Shown here in pieces: positions 37,553 through 48,470 of a stretch of DNA of 64,000 nucleotides. This DNA comes from Flaccisagitta enflata. Lineage: Eukaryota > Chaetognatha > Sagittoidea > Aphragmophora. Below the pieces are notes generated by a model. That model was not told the DNA's origin. It saw only the letters and a program-made list of their open reading frames with translations, and did not search any database. The DNA lies in assembly GCA_965153355.1 (NCBI GenBank), contig OZ231128.1:35650001-35714000 (forward strand), given 5' to 3'. Both the position numbers and the translations under genes were made by a program. Each line of letters starts with the position of its first letter. The stretch's first letter is position 1.

Positions 37553-38125
37553 TCCGTTAGGAACGCATCTCTATAAAAGGGTCTGGCCGTTGGTCCGACC
37601 GTTGGTCAATCCGTCGTGTCGGTTCGCCTTCTTCTTCTTCTTCTTCTTCTTCTTCTTCTTCTTCTTCTTCTTCTTCTTCCTTCTTCTTCTTCTTCTTCTT
37701 CTTCTTCATCTTCTTCATCTTCTTCTTCATCTTCTTCTTCTTCTTCTTCTTCTTCTTCTTCTTCTTCTTCTTCTTCTTCTTCTTCTTCTTCTTCTTCTTC
37801 TTCTTCTTCTTCTTCTTCTTCATCTTCTTCATCTTCTTCTTCATCTTCTTCTTCATCTTCTTCTTCTTCTTCTTCTTCTTCTTCTTCTTCTTCTTCTTCT
37901 TCTTCTTCTTCTTCTTCTTCTTCTTCTTCATCTTCTTCTTCTTCTTCTTCTTCTTCTTCTTCTTCTTCTTCTTCTTCTTCTTCTTCTTCTTCTTCTTCTT
38001 CTTCTTCTTCTTCTTCTTCTTCTTCTTCTTCTTCTTCTTCTTCTTCTTCTTCTTCTTCTTCTTCTTCTTCTTCTTCTTCTTCTTCTTCGTCTCCTTCTTC
38101 TTCTTCTTCTTCTCCTTCTTCTTCC
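37553..38125. repeat. Family A end followed by a 500-bp (CTT)n array
   Basis: AGGAACGCATCTCTATAAAA and CGTTGGTCCGACC are the AGATGCGT sub-type end of family A (compare 25,375). From 37,626 a CTT run with scattered CAT triplets extends about 500 bases. The poly-Ser/Leu/Glu/Lys frames over it are artefacts. Confidence 0.92.
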
Positions 38126-38371
38126 AACTCCTCACGTACTCAGTACGAGAAGCCTCCTCTTCCATCATCGGGCAACAATCCATTTGACACATATGCGCTT
38201 GGGTCCGCTTAAAAGGCGTTATTTGATCAATTATTGATTTTGAGTGTCTTACTTGCAGTTCGAGCCTTAAAATGATTGTCTCCTAAGAATCTTACGCTGT
38301 TTCTTAGCCTTTTGTTTCCGTCTTAACGGCTTTGTTTTTGTTTCGCTGTGCTGTTGCTGTTGTTGTTGTTG

Positions 38372-38582
<211 letters not shown>

Positions 38583-39887
38583 CAACTAACTTTGAAAACC
38601 AATTGTAATATGTCGCAATCGTTCAACTCGATAGTGGATATAGATATCAGATGGCACTTCGCCTCGTATCGTTTTGATTCGAGCCATATGGATATCTCAC
38701 TTTAGTTTAGGCAAGTATCAAGAAACGACAAGTGGGCAGGGGTAGAACTAGCCATTTTTTTAATGATTCAAATTCATCAAAACTATACATCACTGTATAG
38801 CTCATGAAGTAACATTTGAGAATCCAAAGAAGAATTTTGTTAACTGAGCTCATTTTTCATGCAAATTAAGCTTAATTCAACAGATTTTGTACACAAAAAA
38901 ATACAAAATTAAGCATTTTGTAGCAAAAGAATCAATATGAGAATATTTTTTACCTCAATTATGTTTAAACGCAACAGTATGAGGATGTTTCATGGAAAAA
39001 AATCAAGATTTCATGAATTTTCAAAAAATCTCTATAAGCACCATTTTGGTTGGTTGGGCAGTGTGGTAAGAATTTGTACCACCAAGCTCTTCTTCATACT
39101 AGTAATGTAGATACTCTTCAATAACTTTCATGCAAAATTTCAGCCAAATCGGCTTACTCATTCAAAAGTTATGCCACTTTTTCGTTTTTTCATCTGGTAG
39201 GTTGGTTGGGCTGGTTGGGCCGGTTTGACTCATCTTCAGAACACCGATTTTTTTCTCCTGATCTCTCTTAGTAAAGTCTGTTTTCCCGCAAAAAAATTGT
39301 GGGTGTAGCTCAAAGGGTTCATGAGATATGGGCATTTTTGTAAATTGGACAAATTGAATTTTTTTACCTTCAAAGTCCGCGAAATCTTGACCTCCGCTAT
39401 GAAGAAAATAACTACGACGATCGTCCGATGAGCGTATCAATTCTGTTCACACTTCAGGACTGACAAAATGTAAAATTTCATTGTGACCAAACGACTGGCA
39501 ATTAAGACTTGAAATTTTCAGTGTAGATTCAGAATTTCACGCTCTTTCACGTGGTGTGATCAGATTTTGTGTAAATTGTGTCGTTTTCACGCCATAGTGG
39601 CATATCTTAAGCGTTAGGTATGCGTTAGGAACAAATCTGGGGGTGTGCGCGAATTGATACGCTCCAAAAGAAATTTCATTTCTCTCCTTAGGATCAACCC
39701 AACAGCATGAAAATGGGGGGAAATGTCCCTCTAGTTGTTTTCCATCGAATGGTAAAAGAAAAAATGCTTAATGTTTAAGCAAAATGAGTTTTTTAAAAAT
39801 AGATATCATAATGTTCAGCTTTGAGAGAAAAAAAGCAAAAAAATCGAGGAAGGGAAAATTTGATATTTACACCATTTTTTGATAACT
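38583..39887. other. AT-rich non-coding flank of the LTR element
   Basis: It has a GTGGGCAGGGGTAGAA box at about 38,731 and TTGGTTGGGC-type repeats at about 39,048 and 39,200. No exon recognised. Confidence 0.4.
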
Positions 39888-39892
39888 TATTG

Positions 39893-40410
39893 TGTGCCCG
39901 CTCGTTCCCTCTTACTAACCGCAGTTACAGTGACGACGCAATTAACGGTCTGAAATAATTTATTAGCAATCATTAGTAATCATTAACAACTTAGGCAATG
40001 AGCAGCAATAATTAGCAATCAGCGTTAGTACACCAATTTACATCTTTACAAAGCTTAGTACCTGAAACTTCAACTCATTTCAGCATTCAGGGAACCAGAG
40101 GGTAAGTAATGCTAATCAATTCATCATTAATCTGCAAAGGATGGAAAAAGAGTAACATTGGTAGGCTTATTTACTCCTAATCGCGAATAAACAATGAGAG
40201 CGAAGGAATAAAGACGAGCGAATAGACTAAACAGCAGGTAAACGCTCTTATAAGGAAATTCTCTTGGCATGTATCATCAACTCCAGCCCAGTTTCCGTTC
40301 GATTTGAAGCGGTGAACTACTAATAGAGGGCGTTGCTAAAAGGGTAAGTTTTAAGGGCAAAGTAAGGTCTTAAAACAAATGAACAGTGCTTGCTCACGCG
40401 AGCCCGCACA
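39893..40410 (-). repeat. LTR (3' LTR if the element is minus-sense)
   Basis: 518 bp, starting TGTGCCCG and ending CCGCACA. It differs from the right LTR at about four sites (for example CAGCGTTAG versus CAGCATTAG and ATTCTCTTGG versus ATTCCCTTGG). AATAAA-like and TATAAG-like motifs occur inside on both strands, so they do not fix orientation. Confidence 0.92.
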
Positions 40411-40479
40411 CCCCCCACCTGGACTGTAAAACATGTCCAGCGCAAGCATGAGAAATCGTAAGCGCAAGCATGAGAAATC

Positions 40480-40975
40480 GTAAGCGCAAACTTGAAAGCG
40501 TGAAAGCGTGAAAGCCAAAGGCCAAACTTGAAAGCATGGAAGCCAAAGGCCAAACTTGAAAGCATGAAAGCAAAATGCCAAACTTGAAAGCATGAAAGCA
40601 AAAGGCCAAACTTGAAAGCATGAAAGCAAAAGGCCAAACTTGAAAGCATGAAAGCAAAAGGCCAAACTTGAAAGCATGAAAGCAAAAGGCCAAACTTGAA
40701 AGCATGAAAGCAAAAGGCCAAACTTGAAAGCATGAAAGCAAAACGCCAAACTTGAAAGCATGAAAGCATAAGGCCAAACTTGAAAGCATGAAAGCAAAAG
40801 GCCAAACTTGGAAGCATGAAAGCAAAAGGCCAAACTTGAAAGTATGAAGGCAAAAGGCCAAACTTGAAAGCAAAAGGCCAAACTTGAAAGCATGAAAGCA
40901 AAAGGCCAAACTTGAAAGCATGAAAGCAAAAGGCCAAACTTGAAAGCATGAAAGCAAAAGGCCAAACTTGCAAGG
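40480..40975. repeat. 28-bp minisatellite, about 17 copies, near the left LTR
   Basis: The unit is GAAAGCATGAAAGCAAAAGG plus CCAAACTT. One copy is deleted to a shorter form near 40,866. Because the unit lacks stops on the minus strand, all three minus frames stay open for about 190-220 codons, which should not be taken as genes. Confidence 0.92.
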
Positions 40976-40979
40976 TAGA

Positions 40980-41974
40980 GCATCGCAATGCCTGAAATAA
41001 TTCTCTTTATCTTATCAAATATTTTGGGGAATTATTTACCCATCCTACTTTAAAATGAAAAGATTGTGAGGGAAAGATTGGGGCAGTCACAAATTTAAAG
41101 AGGGGAAAATTCCGTTCAAACAAAAGAGAATTAATCAAAATCAAAACTTTTTACTTCAGTGTAACTGTTGACTCAAAATCTTTGTCAACAATAGGGAAAA
41201 GATAAATGTAAGCATCGTAAACTTGAGGGTAGTTGCTGACGCAAACTCTTTGTCAACAAGAGAGAATGTACATGAAATCTTAACTTGCTTATTTTCATGA
41301 ACGTAAAAAAAGCTTACAAGCATCATTTACTTCAAGGTGGTTGTTGATGCGCAAATCAACAATAGAAAATTACTCGGGATCGTATTATGGAGAGAGTAAT
41401 GTAAGAATATAAAGCACCTCTAGCTGCATTGTGTAGTAGATGCAAAGATAAAGCTTGAAACTTAAATCGGAAAAAGTAAGCGTCGTAAATCGCAATGTAA
41501 TTGTTAACGCAAATAATAACTTTTTCCCCCTCCCACCCCCCACGTCCTTCATTACGTGTAAATCTAACCCAAAGAACCAATGCTCAACGGCGAGTTGCAG
41601 TTGGAGAGAGTAGGAAAAGGTTGTAGGAGCGGAGGTGTAGCAACAGTCGTAGACACGTAAACTCGTTCTAGAGCAGCATGCAGGAGCGTCGAATTACATC
41701 TTATCATTGGGGCTTATCACTGAAGCCATATTTTTTATCATAACGGCGGGCTCTTTTATCACTAGAGCAGCTTTCATTAAAACTTGAGGCACATTTCACG
41801 TCGGCAAATTCAAAGAAGAAATGCAAATCAATGAGAGCATGAAGTAACTGATAAGAAAGAGCTAAAAAGAGTGAGAGTATTTAGAGTAACAATCAAAAAT
41901 TAATCACTAATTAACGGTGTCTTCTTCCCGTCAAAATGAGCGAAGCTGCTGAGGATTTATATTGAACTCATTTC
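40980..41974. other. LTR-element interior, no gene recognised
   Basis: AT-rich text with short TTTGTCAACA / GTTGACGCAAA-type dispersed repeats near 41,160-41,350. Confidence 0.35.
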
Positions 41975-43432
41975 TCACTTCTTCTTCCCTTCACGATGAC
42001 GTAGCGTCGGTAACGTAATCGGAAGGCCCGTGACATTATTGCCGCGGGAAAAGGCTTGAGGTAGCGGCCGGGAATATCGTAGGGTAGCGGCCGAGAATAT
42101 CGTAGGGTAGCGGCCGGAAATATCGTAGGGTAGCGGCCGGGAATATCGTAGGGTAGCGGCCGGGAATCTGGTGGGGTAGCGGCCGGGAATCTCGAGGCGT
42201 AGCAACCAGGAGAAGCGTAGCTGTGAAGCGTGATTGTGGCCCGTAGAAGCGTGATTATGGCCCGTAAAAGCGTGATTGTGGCCCGTAGAACACGACGGTC
42301 GATCGTGAGAAGCGTGATTGTGGCCCGTAGAAGCGTGATTGTTTTTCGAGTGAAGACGGAGTCTTTTCTTTCTTCTTTTCCTCCTCCTGGACTCGAACTC
42401 GTAGCGTCGAAGACGTGGCTTTATTCTTCGTCCTCTAACGAAGAAAAGTTGAGGGGGAAAAAATCTTTTCTTTTTTCGCTCTTTTGCCCTCGCGTAAGTC
42501 TTCTCGTCGCAAAGTTCCCGACGAGTGGTCCCTCGGAAAAAAGGGAGAAAAGGAGAGGCTTTGTAGTTTCCAGATGACGACGGACCGCCGTCAGATGGAT
42601 CCTTGCCGTCTCCAGATGAATCTTGGTAGTCTGCAGATGAATCTTGATAGACTGCAGATGAATCTTGATAGACTGCAGATGTTCGACGATCGATAGAGGA
42701 AGCTTGGTAGTCTGTAAATGATGTCAACAGATGATCGACGGATGCTTGGCAGTCTACAGATAACGACCGACGATAGAAGGCTTGTTCATTCACAGATGAT
42801 ACTTGGTGGTCTTCAGATGATGACTGAAGATAAAAAGAAGAAACTTGGATGTCTTCAGATGACGACGGGCGATCGTCAGATGATTCTTGAGGGTCTGCAG
42901 ATGATGACCGGCGGTCAATAGATGAATCTTGGTAGTCTGCAGATGTTCGAAGGTCGATAGAAGTAGCTTGGTAGTCTGTAGATGTCAACAGATGACTGAT
43001 AAAGGCTTGGCAGTCTACAGATGATGACCGACGATCGAAAGTTAAGGCTTGTTCATTCGCAGATGGTACTTGGTGGTCTTCAGATGATAACTGAAGATGA
43101 AAGGAAGAGACTCGAGTGTCGTCAGATGACAACAGACGGTCGTCAGATGATTCTTGGCGGTCTGCAGATGATGACCGACGGTCGACAGAATAAGCTTGGC
43201 GGTCTGTAGATGATGTCAACGGATGATTGACTGAAGAAGCTTGGTGGTCTACAGATGATGTCGACGGACGTGGACGGTCGATCAAAGAGGCTTGATAGCC
43301 TGCAGATGAATTCGTAACAGATGCCGGCGAAGTCGGAGCAGGTGCCGACGTAATCTTAGCAGGGGCCGGCGTGTTCTTAACAGGTGCCGGCGGAGTCTTG
43401 GCAGGTGCCGGCGAAATCGTAATGCATATCAC
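41975..43432 (-). CDS. Long repetitive frame without Met (element-borne ORF)
   Basis: The frame runs about 485 codons on the minus strand and has no in-frame ATG; it opens after a TAG and could begin by splicing or translational frameshift. In order it has a Pro/Ala part (PAPAKTPPAPVKNTPAPAK), a long Ser/Asp region of degenerate SSADRQESSDDR and DYQDSSIDRR repeats, a basic block (RRRKRRKKR) and a His-rich STGHNHA repeat, followed by RPLPYDISGRYP repeats. It lies beside the presumed 3' LTR. No enzyme motif is seen. It may be a fast-evolving structural protein or merely an open minisatellite. Confidence 0.35.
   Translation of the reverse strand: MICITISPAPAKTPPAPVKNTPAPAKITSAPAPTSPASVTNSSAGYQASLIDRPRPSTSSVDHQASSVNHPLTSSTDRQAYSVDRRSSSADRQESSDDRLLSSDDTRVSSFHLQLSSEDHQVPSANEQALTFDRRSSSVDCQAFISHLLTSTDYQATSIDLRTSADYQDSSIDRRSSSADPQESSDDRPSSSEDIQVSSFYLQSSSEDHQVSSVNEQAFYRRSLSVDCQASVDHLLTSFTDYQASSIDRRTSAVYQDSSAVYQDSSADYQDSSGDGKDPSDGGPSSSGNYKASPFLPFFRGTTRRELCDEKTYARAKERKKKRFFPPQLFFVRGRRIKPRLRRYEFESRRRKRRKKRLRLHSKNNHASTGHNHASHDRPSCSTGHNHAFTGHNHASTGHNHASQLRFSWLLRLEIPGRYPTRFPAATLRYSRPLPYDISGRYPTIFSAATLRYSRPLPQAFSRGNNVTGLPITLPTLRHREGKKK
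42050..42205. repeat. 23-bp minisatellite, about six copies
   Basis: The unit is GGTAGCGGCCGGGAATATCG plus TAG. The minus strand reads it as RYSRPLP and related frames. Confidence 0.88.
42210..42345. repeat. 21-bp minisatellite, about six copies
   Basis: The unit is GAAGCGTGATTGTGGCCCGT plus A. Its 21-bp period keeps the His-Asn repeat frame on the minus strand. Confidence 0.88.
42590..43330. repeat. Degenerate in-frame repeats (about 30-33 bp, with larger 300-bp duplication)
   Basis: Units containing CAGATGA and TTGGTAGTCTGCAGATG recur throughout. The block near 42,770-42,900 resembles 43,025-43,170, showing a higher-order duplication. Confidence 0.7.
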
Positions 43433-43762
43433 CCAAACAGGTGTATACTTGCTTGGGCTTCTTAACTAGTTTACCGTTGCTGAGTTCGAGGAAGCGAAGC
43501 GATCTCAGCGTGAATTTGAGAATATTATTTCTTTTTTATCCATCAAGACGCGGGAGAAAAGCCAATCTTCAACATTCGTGATCTCGTAACAAGCAAACAC
43601 TTTCAGGATCAGGCACGAAAATTATAGGTAGCATGTTATTTTTTGGTCAAGAGGTTGAAGATGGTCGGGCTGTCATTAAAGAGTAGAACTAAGTCAGTCA
43701 TTTCACGGGTTCCACTTAGTTAGAAAAAAATTATGACATGACAACTTTGATCTACACACAAT

Positions 43763-44223
43763 TTGGAACTAGATCTGACGCGCTCGGTGAGTCAAGAGAC
43801 GCTCACGGGGTCGGAAAACGAGGATGAAGAAGTCGAGCCAACACTGACCAACTCCAACATCCGTTTCGCTATAAGAATAGACAAACGTATTTCTGCGAAG
43901 GACTCAGACAATGAAGTTGAGATGAAAGGAACCTCTCATGCTCACCGTCTACAAGTGCGCCATCCGCAACTTTGTCACTTACAAGTTCACCATTTACGTC
44001 GCCTTTCACTACACAGTCGACGAACTCACCCTCGACAAATTCACCATCTTTAATTCGCCCTTGTACATCATCGCCATCTGCGAGTCCTGAGGCTCCAAGC
44101 TCATTGGATTCAACATCATCAAGTGCGAGATCGTCAGCTACCAGCGGAACATCCCCGATCAGGCATGTAAAGGAGCTGGTTCAGCGGCCCGAGTTGGTAA
44201 GGAAACTATCAAATCTAGTTTAA
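43763..44223 (+). CDS. Exon-like Ser/Thr/Pro-rich coding segment with a frame change
   Basis: The first frame (to 44,053) holds SQETLTGSENEDEEVEPT and FAIRIDKRISAKDSDNEVE. The adjacent frame, open from 43,921, continues as a Ser/Thr/Pro-rich stretch to PIRHVKELVQRPEL, where a TTG|GTAAGG donor lies (44,196/44,197). Both halves look protein-like, so a frameshift or a small unseen intron between about 43,925 and 43,975 is likely. It lies antisense to the presumed sense of the LTR element. I do not recognise the family. Confidence 0.35.
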
Positions 44224-44237
44224 CATCAGTTTCTATT

Positions 44238-44398
44238 TGCGTGTACGCGACTCTACAACCCGCTTTATCCGTCTGTCTGTTGGTTCCTCGGTTCATCTGT
44301 CAAACATTTTTTGGCGTTTATGGGTAGTTTTTGCTCCGACCCACCAGCATGCGGCTAGGGTACCCCTTTATCCCGCCTTGTACTCTATACAGAAGAAG
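44238..44398 (-). mobile_element. Family A element
   Basis: TTGCGTGTACGCGACTCTAC, CAACCCGCTTTATCCGTC, and closing CAGCATGCGGCTAGGGTA with CCCGCCTTGT. The tail is shortened. Confidence 0.6.
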
Positions 44399-44488
44399 AG
44401 TTGATACACGGTGCGAACTCCCCCTGAAACTGTAGCACCCCCTCACAGTTCAAACTACGGTAATAGGTTGTTTGTGATGGATTGTGAA

Positions 44489-44692
44489 TTATAGCTTAGG
44501 ATTATATAAATGGCGCCACCAATACGATTTTGCAATTTCTATCCTAATCTGAATTTTTTGTACAAAATACTTCTTTGCAGTCATTGCAAGCCATTCCGGA
44601 GCTGCTGATTGAGTCTCTGAACGATTCTGTTTTTCTTTCATAATCCTCCGCCAGAGCGAATTTAATTCGAATAGCTTTGGGTCGTAACACAT
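44489..44692 (-). CDS. 67-codon hypothetical ORF
   Basis: From ATG it reads MCYDPKLFELNSLWRRIMKE and continues with a charged, aromatic-containing sequence to HLYNPKL and TAA. Composition is protein-like and free of simple repeats. It sits directly beside the CCCTAA-like repeat. No family recognised. It could be an exon or chance. Confidence 0.25.
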   Translation of the reverse strand: MCYDPKLFELNSLWRRIMKEKQNRSETQSAAPEWLAMTAKKYFVQKIQIRIEIAKSYWWRHLYNPKL

Positions 44693-44694
44693 AA

Positions 44695-44800
44695 AACCCA
44701 GCCAACCCTTAGCCCTAAAGCTAACCTTGTCCCTAACCTTAACCCTAAAACTATCCCCAACCCTAACCGTAACCCTTAACCCACCCCTAACCCTAATTTA
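44695..44800. repeat. Degenerate telomere-like (CCCTAA)n tract
   Basis: Units CCCTAA, CCCTAACC, CCTTAACCC and ACCCTAACCGTAACCC follow each other for about 100 bases with frequent changes. This is what an old interstitial telomeric tract of TTAGGG type looks like. Confidence 0.65.
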
Positions 44801-45110
44801 AAAAACCGCTTAAAAAGTCTTAAAAACAAAAGATCGACAGATGGTTGTTCAAGTGTACCGAAATTCCAACCGTTGTTCCGCACTCATCGAACAAGAAACA
44901 AGCAGTTTTTGCAATAGCTGCCAGTGGTGGATTTTGGATTGAGTGCGGCTTGGAAGCAGTCAACGCAACCTCGTGAGATAAGCAGAAAACTCAAAATTGA
45001 GGAACAAGGGGGAAAAATTTTATACCAATAATGGCGGCTGTCGCCATTAGGAAAAAAGTCGTAAGAATTGGTCACTTTTTACCAAGCTTTTGTCTTCAGT
45101 CAATGCAATC

Positions 45111-45321
45111 TTTTAGTCGCGTGCTACGCGACTCTACACCCCGCTATGTCGGTTCGTCAGTCGGTTGGATGGTCGGTCGGTTGGTCAGTCCCCTTTTTAC
45201 TTTTTCGACGTTTCTAAGCTTTTTGAGCATAAAACTCCCGCCCAGATGCTCCAGAGACCCTCTCCAGCATTGCTCCTGCCTACCCGCACGCGACTAGGGT
45301 AGCCGCGTATCTGGCCTTGTT
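45111..45321 (-). mobile_element. Family A element, GTCGCGTGC sub-type
   Basis: TTTTAGTCGCGTGCTACGCG, CTACACCCCGCTATGTCGG, (GGTCGGTT)n, CCGCACGCGACTAGGGTAGC and CTGGCCTTGTTT. The internal arm GCACGCGAC is the exact complement of the terminal arm GTCGCGTGC. Confidence 0.8.
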
Positions 45322-45382
45322 TCACTTGTTTAAAATCAGAAAAAAAGACTGAGCTAAATAAGCTAATTCAGCTAAAACACTT

Positions 45383-45576
45383 AACAAGGCCAACACCTCT
45401 AAGTCGTGTGTGTTTGTCAAGATTAAAAAACTAAAGGTCAAAATGTAAAATTACTCAAAATTACTTTAAACTATGTAAAACGGCGAAAAAAAGTTAAGCG
45501 TTACGAACGAACGGACCAACAGACAGACTGACAGATGAACAGAGCGGGTCATATAGTCGGGTGCACGCAATTAAAA
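45383..45576 (+). mobile_element. Family A element
   Basis: AACAAGGCCAACACCTCTAA, AAGTCGTGTGTG, ACTCAAAATTACTTTAA-type repeats, ACGGACCAACAGACAGAC and AGTCGGGTGCACGCAATT with AAAAA. It is the AAGTCATT-bearing branch (compare 20,511). Confidence 0.65.
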
Positions 45577-45618
45577 ACACCCTCAGAGATGAGCTTACTT
45601 AAAATCATAATGAATAAA

Positions 45619-45830
45619 AACAAGGCCAACACCTATAAGTCGCGTGCAAGACTTACATTTAAAGTGACTTAGAATGACTTAAAATGATTTAGAATGACTT
45701 ATTATACTCTTATATGACCTAAAATGCCCTAAAGAAATAAAATTGATAAACAAAGTAAAATATGACCGACCGACCAACCGACCGACGGACAAAGCAGGTT
45801 GTAGAGTCGCGTGCACGCAACAAAAAAAAA
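45619..45830 (+). mobile_element. Family A element, GTCGCGTGC sub-type
   Basis: AACAAGGCCAACACCTATAA, AGTCGCGTGCAAG, AAGTGACTTAGAATGACTT repeats, GACCGACCGACGGAC, GTAGAGTCGCGTGCACGC and a run of A's. Confidence 0.7.
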
Positions 45831-45964
45831 TCAATTTGAAGTTTTCGTAAATGAATCTTTAAAAACTCATAATGCTAAAATTATTTGTCGTAGAGCATTC
45901 TGCTTGGCGCCAAGTGAAAAAGAATTATCAAATTTACTAACTCTACCAATTTTGTCAAAGGGAA

Positions 45965-46259
45965 ATGCTAGCAAGGGAGGAGGAAGCAAAAGCCTTAACT
46001 TCACGCAAACGAAAAGCGCAGACGCCGAATCCAGAATGGAGCAAGAAACAAAAGGCAGCAGAGAAGCAGCGACGAGATCAAGAAGCAGAAGAACGAGCAG
46101 CGGCCACGGCAGCTCAAGTGTCTCCATAAGACGGGCTAACGAGCAGAGAGCTGCAGGATTTGATTTTTGCAAAGAGCGGGCAAAAGACTCGAAAACAAAA
46201 TCAAGAAGCATTGATGGATGCCTTGGTCGCGATTGACTTCTTTCAGAATTCATCCAGAG
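45965..46259 (+). CDS. Candidate coding segment with an in-frame TAA
   Basis: From ATG at 45,965 the frame reads MLAREEEAKALTSRKRK, a Lys/Gln/Glu/Ala-rich stretch, then TAA at 46,127-46,129. The same frame then stays open and equally protein-like (LTSRELQDLIFAK, QEALMDALVAIDFF) to an AGAG|GTAAAA donor at 46,260. A TACTAAC-like branch motif (TTACTAAC) lies about 30 bases upstream. The uninterrupted composition on both sides suggests a nonsense mutation in a former single exon, or a 55-codon protein followed by another exon. Family unknown; antisense to the LTR element's presumed sense. Confidence 0.35.
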
Positions 46260-47240
46260 GTAAAATGATATGAGATTTCATCGAACAGCAGTGTTTGATA
46301 CAGGATGTGCAACATTTTAATTCATTCAAGTACCGATATAGGTTAAATTTTTTGTCAGGGGGTTATGGTAATTTTTTTGCTATTTTCTTCCATCTCAGGT
46401 ACCGTTTAATTTTCCAAGTGGTTTCATGTGCCCGAAACAATTCACCAAGTCCGTATTTGAGTGTATGCATCAAAATTTTCTAAAATCATCGCCTTTTTTT
46501 CGTTATTTCAGTTCAAGATAATGTTTGATTATTGCTAAAAATTGTGTACAAATTTGTAACACATAGAAATCAATAATTTTCTAGCCTATCTAGCTTCCAA
46601 CTGATCAAAGAAGGCGTCTTACTATCTCTGTTGGTTTATGAGAGAAAAATAGAAAAAAAAATTATGGCGATATCTTCATTTTAACTCGAGATATTCTTCT
46701 TGAAAGTTATAGTATCAGCTACGGCAAACAGGCTTTAATAACGTCAACTCGATGCAACCAACTTTTTTTTTCTTCTGGGTATCATACAGCGATTGAAAGC
46801 CTTTTTTCGATGGCGCTCCCTGGACCTGTGCCTTAGTGAGCAAAAACAACCATTGGATTTTTTCGGAACCATCGCAAAACTCATTTTTTCCCTTGCTTCA
46901 GGACGACCCTATTTCCGAGATTTTAAGACGTCGGTGTTCCATTTTGTCACATGAGTTAATATCGTGTCATATTCCATGGTTTAGCATTGAAAGTTGATTT
47001 TTGCGTCTCATATACCTCCATTAGCAAGTTTTCTACACTGCGTTAAGAGAAAAGAGAATAGTTGAATCGTATAGTATCAAGTGGGCCACGTGGAACCATG
47101 ACCCTTTTTCCGAGATTTTAAGACAATCGGCTGGAAATAAGCATAACGTACTTAAGCTATATTTCAATTGTTCTGACGCATGGAAATGTGAGTTAATGAC
47201 GGGGAAACACTAGTAGGTGCTTTAAATTAATAATTTTATC
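46260..47240. other. LTR-element interior, AT-rich, no gene recognised
   Basis: CCCTTTTTCCGAGATTTTAA-like text repeats at about 46,905 and 47,102. Nothing else is evident. Confidence 0.35.
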
Positions 47241-47245
47241 CTAAA

Positions 47246-47276
<31 letters not shown>

Positions 47277-47429
47277 TCGTCGCAGTGATGGCAACGCGAT
47301 GCGTATCCACCTATCTTTGATCACATACGATTACTATTACGAGTACACAATGAGTACAACTCAATTTTTTAGCCCCCTTGCACGGTAAAGCCAATTTCGG
47401 GCGATTCAAAGAAAGAAAGAAAGAAAGAG

Positions 47430-47503
<74 letters not shown>

Positions 47504-47861
47504 GCATGAAGTAATGAGTGAAGACTTCAAAAATTGGATGTTTTGCATGATTTCGAATCTTCGCATGACCTAGTGACGAAAGACTGAGTAAGGGAAGAGA
47601 AAGAAAGAAAGAATGAAAGAGCAAGAATGCAAGAAGGTGTGAAGTAAGGAAGAGAGACAGAACAAAAGAAAGAAAAATAAACAGAAAGAAAGAAAGAAAA
47701 AAGAAAGAAAGAAAGAAAAAAGAAAGAGAAAAAAATGGAAAAAAGGGAAAAAAGCAAAAAAAAAAAAGGGAAAAAAAAAAGAAAAAAAGGAAGAAAGAAA
47801 AAAAGGGGAAAAAGGAAGAAAGAAAAAAGAAAAACAGAGGTCCGTTTCTGTCATTCTGACG

Positions 47862-47943
<82 letters not shown>
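47246..47943. repeat. Microsatellite cluster: (GTC)n, (GAAA)n, purine tract, (CT)n
   Basis: GTC run at 47,246-47,282, GAAA at 47,408-47,503, A/G-rich text at 47,595-47,840, and a CT run at 47,863-47,943. Confidence 0.93.
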
Positions 47944-47946
<3 letters not shown>

Positions 47947-48127
47947 ATTTTAGCGTGCGCGCATACTCGCTTATGCTTATGAGTCCACAGAAATTGAAGG
48001 AACACTTACGACTACGATTACGAGTACATCCAAAAATGGCAGGGTACGGCGAGTATGCGTCCACGTCCGTAAACGATTACGCCATCACTGCATCGTCGTC
48101 ATCGTCGTTGTCGGAATGTTAACAATG

Positions 48128-48308
48128 GACGCAGGGTCACAATATTGTTGCGGACGGGTGGGCAGGGGCATGCAGCCCCCATCCAAATTCTAAGTCCCCG
48201 CTTATGTGCTCAAAAAACGTTTCCACACTTTTCAACTTGTGGTCACGGACCGACCGACAGACGGACGGACAAAGCCTCTTATAGAGTTGCGTGTCCGCAA
48301 CTAAAAAG
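48128..48308 (+). mobile_element. Family A element, GTTGCGGAC sub-type
   Basis: GACGCAGGGTCACAATATTG, GTTGCGGACGGGTGGGCAGG, ACCGACCGACAGACGGACGG, AAAGCCTCTTATAGAG and hairpin GTTGCGTGTCCGCAAC with TAAAAA. Internal and terminal arms match exactly. Confidence 0.85.
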
Positions 48309-48470
48309 TTGGATAACTTTGGAGGTACAAGAGTAAGGACCATGAAGTTTTGCATGTAGGCTGTCTCGGACAAATGCTATAACCGTTGGGCTTTTTATGA
48401 GGATTAGAGCTGTTTTAATTGGACCAACAGGCCCAATACCGGCCAACATTGGCATAAATAATTGAAAGAA

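Noticed and set aside
37557-38237. Poly-Ser, poly-Leu, poly-Glu and poly-Lys frames of about 200 codons
   Set aside because: These are the translated (CTT)n microsatellite.
40320-40988. Three overlapping minus frames of 187-222 codons (FKFGLLLSCFQV-type repeats)
   Set aside because: A 28-bp minisatellite without stops gives open frames in all three phases. No independent sign of coding.
44880-45000. Plus-strand frame KKQAVFAIAASGGFWIEC
   Set aside because: It is short, ends in a stop, needs a frame change to continue, and adjoins a dispersed repeat shared with about 10,010-10,065.
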